DNA of 64,000 nt from Bradyrhizobium murdochi (GTDB taxonomy: Bacteria; Pseudomonadota; Alphaproteobacteria; Rhizobiales; Xanthobacteraceae): assembly GCF_000472965.1 (NCBI RefSeq), contig NZ_AXAU01000013.1:62001-126000 (forward strand), read 5' to 3'. Positions 54,110-62,507 of the stretch are shown piece by piece (position 1 is the stretch's first letter; every line of letters begins with the position of its first letter). The translations under genes were made by a program, and so were the position numbers. The notes beneath the pieces were generated by a model. It ran no database searches. It was not told the origin of the DNA and saw only the letters and a list, made by a program, of their open reading frames with translations.

Positions 54110-55153
54110 ATGATCCCAACACCGCAATCCGATTCCGCGCGGCTCATCACGCCGACCATGCTGGTGCTGTGGCTGGTGCTGGCCACCGTGCCGTTCTGGA
54201 TCGCGCGCGTCGGCCTCTATCCCTATCTCGGGATCGAGATCCTGATCTGGTCGCTCTATGCGCTCGCGTTCAATCTCGTGCTGGGCACCGCCGGCCTGCC
54301 GTCGTTCGGCCACGGCGCCTATTTCGGCATTGGAGCCTATGCTTTCGGCCTCTGCCAGTTCAATGTCGTCGCCAATCTCTGGGCCTGCCTTGCGGCTGCA
54401 TTGGCGGTCGCGGGTTTGGCCGGCGCGCTGGTCGCGCTATTCATCTCGCACCGCCGGGGCATCTACTATGCCTTCATGACTATCGCCTTTGGCCAGATTT
54501 TCTGGACGGTCGCGATCAAGTCGCACAAGGTCACGGGCGGCGAGGATGGGCTATTGAAGATCGCGCGGCTGCCCGCCGATTTTGGGTTTGCGTCGTTCGA
54601 TCTCGCCGGCAATGTGGCATTCTACTATTTTGTCCTCATGGTCTTCGGAATCGCTGTTATCGTGCTGTGGCGGCTGGTGCATTCGCCCTATGGCCGGGTT
54701 ATCGCGGCGATCAAGCAGAGCGAAACCCGCGCTGCGCATCTCGGCTATAATGTGTGGCTCTACAAGGCGTCGATCTTCGCGCTGTCGGCGGCAGTATCAG
54801 GATTTGCCGGCGGCCTGTTCGCGATGGCGCAGCTTGCGGCGTTCCCTGATGTAATGAGCCTGCATCAGTCCGGCTACGTCGTGATGATGACGTTGGTCGG
54901 CGGCGGCCTCGTCAGCTTCTGGGGTCCTGTCATCGGCGTGTTTCTGTTCCTGATCGCGCGCGACGTGATCGGCGCCATGACGAACGCCTGGATGCTTTAT
55001 TTCGGGCTGCTGTTCATCGCGGTCGTGCTCTTCCGGCCTGAGGGGGTTGCTGGAGCCATCATGGCCGCGTGGCAGAACCGGTCGCTGAATTCGATGCGGC
55101 AGCAAGGCGGCACTGCGCTGCGTCTCTTGCTCGGAGGCGGACGATGGCGCTGA
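54110..55153 (+). CDS. ABC transporter permease, LivM-like (second system)
   Basis: From ATG 54110 the product has 347 residues, about nine membrane helices, and the LivM blocks GTAGLPSFGHGAYFGIGAYA and IKQSETRAAHLGYNVWLYKA. It starts two bases after the LivH stop and overlaps the LivG ATG by ten bases, so the operon is tightly coupled. It pairs with the LivH-like permease to form the channel. Confidence 0.93.
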   Translation: MIPTPQSDSARLITPTMLVLWLVLATVPFWIARVGLYPYLGIEILIWSLYALAFNLVLGTAGLPSFGHGAYFGIGAYAFGLCQFNVVANLWACLAAALAVAGLAGALVALFISHRRGIYYAFMTIAFGQIFWTVAIKSHKVTGGEDGLLKIARLPADFGFASFDLAGNVAFYYFVLMVFGIAVIVLWRLVHSPYGRVIAAIKQSETRAAHLGYNVWLYKASIFALSAAVSGFAGGLFAMAQLAAFPDVMSLHQSGYVVMMTLVGGGLVSFWGPVIGVFLFLIARDVIGAMTNAWMLYFGLLFIAVVLFRPEGVAGAIMAAWQNRSLNSMRQQGGTALRLLLGGGRWR

Positions 55154-55887
55154 TCGAAGTTTCCGGCGTTCATGTTCGCTTCGGCGACCGCGTCGTGCTT
55201 GAAAGCATCGACCTGACAGTGCCCGAGGGGGAGTTCCACGGCCTGATGGGGCCGAACGGCGCCGGTAAGACCACATTCTTCAACGTGCTTACCGGCCGCG
55301 TCAAGCCGAGCCGTGGCTCGATCCGGTTCGACGGCGAGGATGTGACGGGGCTGAGCTCGCATCGCATTGCAGCCAAAGGCGTCGCCCGCTCGTTCCAGAT
55401 CATGACACTGTTCGACGAGTTTTCCGCGAGCGAGAATGTCATCGTCGGCCTGCCGGGCTTTCGCGCCCGCGGATTCGATATGCACCACGCCGCTGCCGGC
55501 GATCGCGGGTTTGCCGAGAAGGCTTCCGAGATACTTGTTACCGTTGGCCTCGCCGCCAAAAGCGATACCCGCGCCAAGGATCTCAGCTATGGCGACCGCC
55601 GTGCGCTCGAGATCGCGGTCGCGCTGGGGCAGGGACCCCGCGTGTTGTGCCTGGACGAGCCAACCTCCGGGCTTGGCTCCGACGGCGTACAGCGCCTCGC
55701 GACGCTGGTCGGCCGGCTCAAGGGCAAGCTAACGATCGTGGCCATCGAGCACGACATGGAATTCCTGTTCTCGCTGGCCGACCGCATTTCCGTGATCCAT
55801 TGGGGCCAAGTCGTCGCGCGCGGCACGCCGCACGAGCTGCAGCAGAACGAATGGGTCAAGCGCTCTAACCTCGGGCGGTTCGCATGA
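55144..55887 (+). CDS. ABC transporter ATPase, LivG-like (second system)
   Basis: The 247-residue ATPase starts at ATG 55144, overlapping the LivM end. Walker A is GPNGAGKTTFF, signature region KDLSYGDRRALEIAVALGQ, Walker B VLCLDEPTSGLG, and the LivG insertion ARSFQIMTLFDEFSASENV are present. The signature reads LSYGD, the usual LivG variant. It overlaps LivF by four bases. Confidence 0.93.
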   Translation: MALIEVSGVHVRFGDRVVLESIDLTVPEGEFHGLMGPNGAGKTTFFNVLTGRVKPSRGSIRFDGEDVTGLSSHRIAAKGVARSFQIMTLFDEFSASENVIVGLPGFRARGFDMHHAAAGDRGFAEKASEILVTVGLAAKSDTRAKDLSYGDRRALEIAVALGQGPRVLCLDEPTSGLGSDGVQRLATLVGRLKGKLTIVAIEHDMEFLFSLADRISVIHWGQVVARGTPHELQQNEWVKRSNLGRFA

Positions 55888-56585
55888 TTCTCCAGGTAGA
55901 GGCGGTCGATACGTTTTACGGTGAGACGCAGGCGCTGTTTGGCGCATCGCTATCTGTCGAGCGCGGCAAGGTATTTGCGCTGTTGGGCCCTAACGGCGCC
56001 GGCAAGACCACGATGCTGCGCTCGATCCTGGGATTGACCCGTCCGCGCCGAGGCGCCGTCAGGTTCGACGGCCGCGAGGTCACGCATAGCCCGACGCATG
56101 AAATCGCGCGCGGCGGGATCGGCTGGGTGCCCGACGACCGGCGGCTGTGTCCGACGCTCTCGGTGGCGCGCAATCTCGGCATTGCGCAGAAGCGGACGAA
56201 ATTCCGGAGCTGGACCGTCAAGGAGGCGTGCGAAATCTTCTCGCCGCTCGAATACCTGATGGAACGCGAATGCGAGAACCTGTCGGGCGGCGAGATGCAA
56301 ATGGTGGCGATCGCGCGTGCGCTTGTCGGATCGCCCGGACTGATCCTGTTCGACGAGCCGAGCCAGGGGCTGGCGCCGAAAATCGTTGGTGACGTGCTTG
56401 CGACTATCCGCAGGCTGCGGAACGAGGGCGTCGCCTCGCTCGTGGTCGAGCAGAATGCCGAGATCGCGCTGTCGGTCGCCGACCAAGCCGCCGTTATCGA
56501 TCGCGGCCGGATCGCCTGGAACGGAGAGGCCGCGACGCTTCGTGACGACCGCGGCTTGCGCCAACGCCTGCTTGGAGTTCACTGA
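55884..56585 (+). CDS. ABC transporter ATPase, LivF-like (second system)
   Basis: This 233-residue ATPase has Walker A GPNGAGKTTML, the LSGGEMQMVAIARAL signature, Walker B LILFDEPSQGLAP, and the LivF-type WVPDDRRLCPTLSVARNL. It overlaps the LivG-like gene by four bases and its last base is the first base of the extra ATPase gene. It forms the heterodimer motor with LivG. Confidence 0.93.
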   Translation: MILQVEAVDTFYGETQALFGASLSVERGKVFALLGPNGAGKTTMLRSILGLTRPRRGAVRFDGREVTHSPTHEIARGGIGWVPDDRRLCPTLSVARNLGIAQKRTKFRSWTVKEACEIFSPLEYLMERECENLSGGEMQMVAIARALVGSPGLILFDEPSQGLAPKIVGDVLATIRRLRNEGVASLVVEQNAEIALSVADQAAVIDRGRIAWNGEAATLRDDRGLRQRLLGVH

Positions 56586-57244
56586 TGGCCTCGCCGCTGC
56601 TCGTCCTCGATCAGGTCCGCAAGGTCTACACGCGTGGCCACGTGGTGCGCCGCCCGACGTTCACACTTGAAGCCAATCTCGTGATCGACCGACCCGCTGT
56701 TATTGGCGTGGTCGGCCCGAACGGGGCCGGCAAGACGACGCTGTTCGAAATGATGACTGGTTCGAATGCGCCATCGTCTGGCCGCGTTTATGTCGCCGGC
56801 ACAGATATCCATAAGGTCAAGTACCGCGAACGCGACCGCCTCGCGATCCATTATCACCAGACCTATCAGGTACGCCGCTTCCGCAAGCTGGTGCCATCGA
56901 TACTCCTCGAAAAGTCGCCGACGCCGGCGCCGATGGTGCATCTGTTCGACGAGCCGCAATTCAACCTGCAGGACGGCTATATCGGTTTTATGCTCGATTT
57001 CTTCCGCAAACTGCGCGCGGAGGGACGGCTCGTGGTGGTGTGCCTGCATCCGACTGCGGCCTGGCACCTGGAAATCCTGGCCGAAATCGCTGAACAATAT
57101 CTGCTGGTGGCGGACGGTGGCGTGACGCGACAGCCGGATTTTGCAACGCTCACCCGCGAGCCCCGGTTCCGGAGCTATCTGGGCTCGGAATTGACGCGGG
57201 CCGCGGAGGCGCTATGCGTCGGCCGCGCGGCCGCACACTCTTGA
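56585..57244 (+). CDS. Degenerate third ABC-type ATPase of the second Liv operon
   Basis: This 219-residue protein has a good Walker A (GPNGAGKTTLFEM) and a Walker B-like strand (MVHLFDEPQFNLQ), but no LSGGQ signature and a shortened helical domain: the sequence passes from YHQTYQVRRFRKLVPSILLE directly to Walker B. It overlaps LivF by one base. It could be a regulatory, subunit-exchange or pseudo-ATPase partner, or a decayed duplicate. The open frame and good codon use argue against a pseudogene. Confidence 0.75.
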   Translation: MASPLLVLDQVRKVYTRGHVVRRPTFTLEANLVIDRPAVIGVVGPNGAGKTTLFEMMTGSNAPSSGRVYVAGTDIHKVKYRERDRLAIHYHQTYQVRRFRKLVPSILLEKSPTPAPMVHLFDEPQFNLQDGYIGFMLDFFRKLRAEGRLVVVCLHPTAAWHLEILAEIAEQYLLVADGGVTRQPDFATLTREPRFRSYLGSELTRAAEALCVGRAAAHS

Positions 57245-57340
57245 ATCGGCTTTGCAATTCGATCGGGCTTCCATCATATAGGCGCCTGATTTCCGCCGCG
57301 CGCGCCATTTGGCGACTAATAAGCTCAGGGAGAAAGTCTC

Positions 57341-58777
57341 GTGGCATATTCGAATACCCAACTCTTCATCAACGGCAAATGGCGTCCAAGCCAGTCGGGC
57401 AAGACCATCGCCGTGCTCAACCCGGCGACCGAGGAGACGATCGGCACCGTTGCGCATGCCAGCCGTGCCGATCTTGACGAGGCGCTGGAAGCCGCCGCCA
57501 AGGGTTTTAAGGTCTGGCGCGCAGTGGCGCCGTTCGACCGCTGCAAGATCATGCGCAAGGCGGCCGCGATCATGCGCGAGCGCAATGAGGAGATCGCGCC
57601 GCTGTTGACGATGGAGCAGGGCAAGACGCTGGCCGAGGCGAAGATCGAAGCGATGGCGGCGGCCGACATCATCGAGTGGTTCGCCGAGGAAGCCAAGCGC
57701 GCCTATGGAAGGGTGATCCCGGCCCGTGGTCCCGGCATTTACCAGATCGCAGTCAAGGAGCCGGTTGGCCCGGTCGCGGCTTTTTCGCCCTGGAATTTCC
57801 CGATCAACCAGGTCGTTCGCAAGCTCTCCGCGGCTCTCGCAGCCGGTTGCTCCATTATCGTCAAAGCGCCCGAGGAAACCCCGGCATCTCCGGCGCAACT
57901 GATCAAGGCGTTCGCTGACGCTGGCGTGCCCGATGGCGTGATCAACCTGGTCTTCGGCGTGCCTTCGGAGATTTCGGAATATCTCATTCCGCATCCGGTG
58001 ATCCGCAAGATTTCCTTCACCGGCTCCACCGTCGTGGGCAAGCAGCTCTCGGCATTGGCGGGCTTGCACATGAAGCGCGCCACCATGGAGCTGGGCGGCC
58101 ACGCGCCGGCCATCGTGTTCAAGGACGCCGATGTGTCGTCGGCGGCGAAGATTCTGGCCGCAGCGAAGTACCGCAATGCCGGCCAGGTCTGCATCTCGCC
58201 GACGCGCATGCTGGTGCAGGACGACGTGTTCCGTGAATTCGTCGACAAATTTGTCGAGGGCGCCAAGTCGATGAAGGTCGGCAATGGTCTCGATCCTGAC
58301 TCGAAGATGGGGTCGCTCGCCAATCCGCGCCGCGTCACCGCCATCGAGGGCATGGTGCAGGATGCGGTCGGCAAGGGCGCCAAGCTCGAGACCGGGGGTC
58401 ACCGCGTCGGCAACAAGGGCTACTTCTTCGAGCCGACGGTCGTCAGCGACGTGCCGAAGGATGCGCGCGCCATGAACGAGGAGCCGTTTGGCCCACTGGC
58501 GCTGATCTCGCGGTTCTCGACCTTCGACGAGGTGGCCGAGGAGGCCAACCGCCTGCCGTTCGGTCTCGCGTCCTACGCCTTCACCAGCTCGACCAAGACG
58601 GCGACCGCAATCGGCGCGGCGATCGAAGCCGGCATGGTCTCGATCAACAGTTTTGGTCTGGCCCTGCCCGAAGTGCCGTTCGGCGGCGTCAAGGATTCCG
58701 GCTACGGCTCGGAAGGCGGCACCGAGGCGATGGAGGGTTATTTCAATACCAAGTTCATCACCCAGACCGGGGTGTGA
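57341..58777 (+). CDS. NAD(P)-dependent aldehyde dehydrogenase
   Basis: The 478-residue enzyme oxidises an aldehyde to the acid. Catalytic C284 (GQVCISP) and general base E250 (MELGGHAP) are intact, with FTGSTVVGKQL and NEEPFGPLALI. It resembles succinate-semialdehyde-type dehydrogenases; specificity is uncertain. It lies 96 bases after the extra ATPase and is probably expressed with the transporter, so the imported compound may yield an aldehyde. A strong terminator follows. Confidence 0.93.
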   Translation: MAYSNTQLFINGKWRPSQSGKTIAVLNPATEETIGTVAHASRADLDEALEAAAKGFKVWRAVAPFDRCKIMRKAAAIMRERNEEIAPLLTMEQGKTLAEAKIEAMAAADIIEWFAEEAKRAYGRVIPARGPGIYQIAVKEPVGPVAAFSPWNFPINQVVRKLSAALAAGCSIIVKAPEETPASPAQLIKAFADAGVPDGVINLVFGVPSEISEYLIPHPVIRKISFTGSTVVGKQLSALAGLHMKRATMELGGHAPAIVFKDADVSSAAKILAAAKYRNAGQVCISPTRMLVQDDVFREFVDKFVEGAKSMKVGNGLDPDSKMGSLANPRRVTAIEGMVQDAVGKGAKLETGGHRVGNKGYFFEPTVVSDVPKDARAMNEEPFGPLALISRFSTFDEVAEEANRLPFGLASYAFTSSTKTATAIGAAIEAGMVSINSFGLALPEVPFGGVKDSGYGSEGGTEAMEGYFNTKFITQTGV

Positions 58778-58821
58778 ACCAGGCTGGCGAAGCCAGCCCT
58801 GTTTGCTTCGCTCATGATATG

Positions 58822-58858
58822 GCCCGACGCTCCACCCCGAGCGTCGGGCTAATTTTTT
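58822..58858 (+). terminator. Rho-independent terminator after the ALDH gene
   Basis: Perfect 11-base arms GCCCGACGCTC (58822-58832) and GAGCGTCGGGC (58839-58849) enclose CACCCC and are followed by TAATTTTTT. The right arm overlaps the stop codon of the convergent kinase gene. Confidence 0.92.
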
Positions 58859-60561
58859 ACGATCCATGCAAGCAGCAGGATGACGAGCACGATCAGGCCC
58901 GCCGACAGGCTCTTCCAGAACACCAGCGGGTCGCGCTCGTAGAGCGAGCGCCGTGACGTGACGGCAGGTTTCGCCCACATCGCGCCGTTTTCGAGTTCGT
59001 GCGAGAATTCGATGACGTCGCCGTATCGTTGCGCACGATCGACGTTGAGCGCCTTGCCGACCACCGCGTCCAGCCAGGCCGGCAGATCGGGGCGATAGCG
59101 CGAGAGATAGGTCGGCTTGCCGAAGCGAGGTCGCGAGAACGGTTCGATTTCGCCGTAGGGATAGGCGGCAGTGAACATCCGGTACACGGTGACGCCGAGT
59201 GCATAGAGATCGGAAAATTCGTCGCCGGGCCGCCCGCCGAACAACTCCGGCGCCATGTAGCTTGGCGTGCCCGGAATATCCTCGGCCGGGAAGTCCTCGA
59301 GCAACGGCACGCGCGCGACGCCGAGATCGACCAGCCGCAATCCGCCGCCCTTCAACAGGATGACGTTGTCGGGCTTGATGTCGCGATGGATGATGCCGGC
59401 GCGGTGCAGGGTGGCAACCGCGCGCGCCAGCTTGGTCGCGATGCCGATGCCTTCGGCCAGCGAAAGCTGCGGCGAACGATTGAGGCGCTGTTCCAGCGTC
59501 TCGCCCTCGTAGAGCGGCATCACCGAATAGAGACGGGACTGCCGTTCGGCAGGCAGTTCGATGATCTCTCCGATCCAAAGGCTACGGACGCGGGCCGCGA
59601 CCCATGCCTCGCGGACGAAGGCGAGGCGATAGGAGCCCTCACTGGCAACGCGCGGATGCGGAAACTTCAGCACGACTTCGCGGCCCTGCCGCTTGTCGAT
59701 CGCCTTGAACAATCGGCTGTAGCGGCCGTCCGACAATACTTCGCCGAGCGTGAAATCATCGATCACGTCGCCCGTCTCGGGCAAATCCAGGATCGGCAAC
59801 GTCGCGATCGAATGGGTGAGCTCGTCGCGGTCGGCGGGCGGCAGGTCGACGACATCGAGCACCAGTGCGGTCATGTTGTCGGTGGAGCCGGCATCCAGCG
59901 CCGCGTCGACGAGCGCGCGAGCGGATTCTTCCGGCGAGGTGCGCTCGCTCAATAGTAGCTGCAGGCGGTGATCGGCGAGTACTCCATGGACGCCGTCGCT
60001 GCAGATCAGCAGCCTGTCGTGCTGCCGTAACCCGACGGTGGCGTAGTCGAAGCGGGCAAAATCCTCGAAGCCGATGGCGCGGTTGAGCAGGTGAGCGAGA
60101 TCGCCGCGTCCGGCGATGTGGTCGGTGGTCAGCCGCTCCAGCCGCCCCTCGCTCAGACGATAGGCGCGGGTGTCGCCGATGTGGATGATGTGGCAAAGCC
60201 GCCGCGACAGGATGATCGACGAGAAGGCGCAGCTCATGCCGCTCAGCCGGGGATCGGTGCGGCCTTGCGTATAGATCCAGCTATTGGCGGCTTCCAGCGA
60301 GCGTGACGCCCGGCGGCGTACGCCCAGCGTCTCGGGGAGGGAATAATAGGCGTCGATGAAGCAACGAACCGCGAGCTCGGCGGCTTCGCGTCCGCCCTTG
60401 TGTCCGCCGACACCGTCAGCAACGGCGGCGACGATGTCGCGGGTGCTTACACCAGACCGACCGAGACAGGTCCCGACATAATCCTCATTGGCGGAGCGCT
60501 TGCCGGTTTCGCTGACGAAGCCGACACGAACCCCGAGATTCCGCTGCGAACCGATTGTCAC
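58849..60561 (-). CDS. Fused PP2C phosphatase / Ser-Thr protein kinase, membrane-anchored
   Basis: This 570-residue protein has an N-terminal PP2C domain (about 10-240; SANEDYVG, VADGVGGHKGG, STDNMTALVLDV), then a Hanks-type kinase domain (about 265-510; IIHRDIKPDNVILL, VDLGVARV in place of DFG, GTPSYMAPEL), and a C-terminal membrane helix at about 548-566. It should phosphorylate and dephosphorylate partner proteins at the inner membrane. It lies 33 bases after narK in the same operon. In Pseudomonas a similar protein is encoded between nasA and nirB (from memory), so a role in controlling nitrate uptake or reduction is likely. Confidence 0.9.
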   Translation of the reverse strand: MTIGSQRNLGVRVGFVSETGKRSANEDYVGTCLGRSGVSTRDIVAAVADGVGGHKGGREAAELAVRCFIDAYYSLPETLGVRRRASRSLEAANSWIYTQGRTDPRLSGMSCAFSSIILSRRLCHIIHIGDTRAYRLSEGRLERLTTDHIAGRGDLAHLLNRAIGFEDFARFDYATVGLRQHDRLLICSDGVHGVLADHRLQLLLSERTSPEESARALVDAALDAGSTDNMTALVLDVVDLPPADRDELTHSIATLPILDLPETGDVIDDFTLGEVLSDGRYSRLFKAIDKRQGREVVLKFPHPRVASEGSYRLAFVREAWVAARVRSLWIGEIIELPAERQSRLYSVMPLYEGETLEQRLNRSPQLSLAEGIGIATKLARAVATLHRAGIIHRDIKPDNVILLKGGGLRLVDLGVARVPLLEDFPAEDIPGTPSYMAPELFGGRPGDEFSDLYALGVTVYRMFTAAYPYGEIEPFSRPRFGKPTYLSRYRPDLPAWLDAVVGKALNVDRAQRYGDVIEFSHELENGAMWAKPAVTSRRSLYERDPLVFWKSLSAGLIVLVILLLAWIVKN

Positions 60562-60594
60562 CCGCGCGACCTGTCAATTTAGCAGCGCGCGCCG

Positions 60595-61854
60595 TCAGAC
60601 CCGCGCTCCCGATGCGGCGCCCCATGTGGTGCGCCAGCGCACCTTGACCATGGCAAGTCCGAGGAAACCAAGCAACGCCAGTAGGCCGAAAAACAGAAAG
60701 CCCGCGCCGAAGCCGCCGGTCATGCCCTTGGCGACGCCGAGGGCCTTGGCAAGGAAGAAACCGCCGATACCTCCGGCGCAACCCACCATACCGGTCATCA
60801 GGCCGATCTCCTGCCGGAAGCGGAGCGGAATAAGCTGGAACACGGCGCCATTGCCCATGCCGAGCGCAAGGACTCCGATCGAGAACAAGAGCACCGAGAT
60901 CCAGGCAATCCGCGGCATTTCGGTGAGCGCCCAACCTCCAGCCGCCGGCGCGGCCGGCCCCTCCGGCATGAAGGCGATGACGAGATACGCTGCCACGACG
61001 ACGCCAAAGAACATCGATAATGAACGGATGCCGCCGATGCGGTCGGCGATCAGGCCGCCGACCGGGCGGAAACCCGAACCGAAAGCAACGATCAAGGAAA
61101 CCAGCAGACCCGCCGCGACGCCTGATACGTGATACTGCACCGTGAAATACAGCGGCAACGCGTTGGCCAGTCCGACGAAGCCGCCGAAGGTGATGAAGTA
61201 GAAGAACATGAACCAGCGGCTGTCGGGGTCGCGCAGCAGCGTGCCATAAGCCTTCAGCGAAATCGGTTTGCGCTCTCCGGGCGCGTCCTTGGCGGCATAG
61301 GCGTAGTAGGCGAGGATCAGCACCATCGGAACGAGCAGCACGCCGAACACGGCTTGCCAGCCCCACAGCTCGGCAATCGTCGGCGCGAACATCGTGTCGA
61401 GCACGACACCCATATTCCCGGCGCCGGCGATCCCCATCACCACGCCCTGATATTGCGGCGGATACCAGCGGCTCGCCTGTGGCAGCGCCACCGCGAACGA
61501 AGCGCCGCCGATGCCGAGCGCGAGACCGAAGATTTCGACCGACAGCTTGCTCGGGAGTCCGAAATAGCAGACCCAGGACGTCGCGGCGATGACGACGAGT
61601 TGCGCGACAATTCCGGTCCGCTTGGCCCCGAACAGATCGGCGAGAATGCCCATTGGCACGCGCAGCAATGCGCCGGCCAGAACCGGGATCGCGACGAGCG
61701 TGAACTTCTCGTCGACGGCCAGGTTCATGTCGTGCACGATGTAGACGATCAACGGACCGAGCGCGACCCAAGCCATGAAGCTTATGTCGAAATAGAGAAA
61801 GGCGGCGAGTAGCGTAGGCCAATGGCCGGCCTTCTTGAATTCAGCAAACTTCAT
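60595..61854 (-). CDS. narK: Nitrate/nitrite transporter (NNP family)
   Basis: From ATG 61854 the product has 419 residues and about 12 membrane helices. The two NNP glycine-rich signatures are GIAGAGNMGVVL and GCAGGIGGFFLAK. The MFS motif LIADRIGG is also present. Sequence type is nearer assimilatory NasA than respiratory NarK, and the neighbours (kinase, nirB) support assimilation. Transcription probably begins at a sigma-54 promoter about 125 bases upstream. The kinase gene follows in the operon. Confidence 0.93.
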   Translation of the reverse strand: MKFAEFKKAGHWPTLLAAFLYFDISFMAWVALGPLIVYIVHDMNLAVDEKFTLVAIPVLAGALLRVPMGILADLFGAKRTGIVAQLVVIAATSWVCYFGLPSKLSVEIFGLALGIGGASFAVALPQASRWYPPQYQGVVMGIAGAGNMGVVLDTMFAPTIAELWGWQAVFGVLLVPMVLILAYYAYAAKDAPGERKPISLKAYGTLLRDPDSRWFMFFYFITFGGFVGLANALPLYFTVQYHVSGVAAGLLVSLIVAFGSGFRPVGGLIADRIGGIRSLSMFFGVVVAAYLVIAFMPEGPAAPAAGGWALTEMPRIAWISVLLFSIGVLALGMGNGAVFQLIPLRFRQEIGLMTGMVGCAGGIGGFFLAKALGVAKGMTGGFGAGFLFFGLLALLGFLGLAMVKVRWRTTWGAASGARV

Positions 61855-61975
61855 CAAGCAGCCTCGAACAACGGCGTGTGACCCCGCGCGGGCCGCGCGG
61901 TAGTCTCGGCACAAAGAGACGGAATTTGGGAAGCGAGTCGGCTCGTCGTTGAGACGCACTCTAGGTCTCAGCGTC

Positions 61976-61991
61976 AGCAATTCACGTGCCA
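61976..61991 (-). promoter_or_regulatory. Sigma-54 promoter of narK
   Basis: The minus strand reads TGGCAC-GTGAA-TTGCT, an exact match to the TGGCAC-N5-TTGCT consensus. Transcription should begin near 61965, giving a leader of about 110 bases. Confidence 0.85.
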
Positions 61992-62272
61992 GACAAACAA
62001 GCGCGCCACTTAGCGTGTATTTGCAGTACCTTGTCAGGGCGCCCAAACTGCCGCGAATGCGGCCGCTGCTCCGTTTGTTGGCAAAACCAGCCGCTCGAAC
62101 GTGCAGTGTGGTGTTTTATTATGCTGTGCGAAGTATTAACGGAGAAGGCTCTCCTGAAACCCGCCAGGCGGCGCCGTGCTATTTCCACAGGCATATTGCC
62201 ATCGAGTCACGGTGAAGTATTCGCGTTGTGCACAATGGATAGCCCTTACGGGTGATTTTTTGGGCATCCATA

Positions 62273-62288
62273 CGCACGCGAAGGTGCA
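62273..62288 (+). promoter_or_regulatory. NtrC-like binding site
   Basis: CGCAC-GCGAA-GGTGCA is close to the NtrC consensus TGCACC-N5-GGTGCA and lies 63 bases upstream of the nirB -24 element, a usual enhancer distance. Binding is inferred. Confidence 0.55.
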
Positions 62289-62349
62289 GCCAGTTCACGA
62301 TTTATAGGCTGAAGCGCTGTGTTGCGCCCGAAGAATTACGGGTTCGGCG

Positions 62350-62365
62350 TTGGCACGTCTCTTGA
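62350..62365 (+). promoter_or_regulatory. Sigma-54 promoter of nirB
   Basis: TTGGCACG-TCTC-TTGA matches TGGCAC-N5-TTGC with one change in the -12 element (C to A). The -24 half is perfect. Transcription should begin near 62377. Confidence 0.75.
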
Positions 62366-62380
62366 ATACATGAGATATCG

Positions 62381-62461
62381 ATCGTCATAGTCGACGATAC
62401 TCTGCCCGCCGATGGGCGCTCCTCAATCATCAACAATTCTCGCCGATCGACGATGCAGAGT
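62381..62461 (+). promoter_or_regulatory. Candidate ANTAR-type antitermination leader of nirB
   Basis: Hairpin 1 is ATCGTC (62381-62386), hexaloop ATAGTC, GACGAT (62393-62398): A1 and G4 in the loop fit the ANTAR RNA target rule. Hairpin 2 is GCCC (62404-62407), hexaloop GCCGAT, GGGC (62414-62417), with G4 but not A1. ACTCTGC (62399-62405) can pair with GCAGAGT (62455-62461), and a second GACGAT at 62449-62454 can replace the first arm. No classic T-run terminator follows. Confidence 0.5.
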
Positions 62462-62507
62462 TGCGTCGCCGAGCGGGGCCATCGGAACCTGAATTAGAAG
62501 GCAGAGC

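Larger units (their letters stand above)
61855..62507. promoter_or_regulatory. Divergent narK-nirB control region
   Basis: These 653 bases hold a sigma-54 promoter for each direction, an NtrC-like site and leader structures on both sides, listed separately. The minus-strand narK leader (about 61855-61965) contains GAGAC/GTCTC words at 61951-61955, 61916-61920 and 61903-61907 that can pair in alternative ways. The centre also has a perfect palindrome TTGTGCACAA at 62226-62235. No protein gene is supported. Confidence 0.75.

Noticed and set aside
57212..59578. Minus-strand frame of 788 codons
   Set aside because: It is antisense to the aldehyde dehydrogenase and frame-shifted relative to the kinase; the composition is Arg/His/Gly-rich as expected for a GC-rich shadow.
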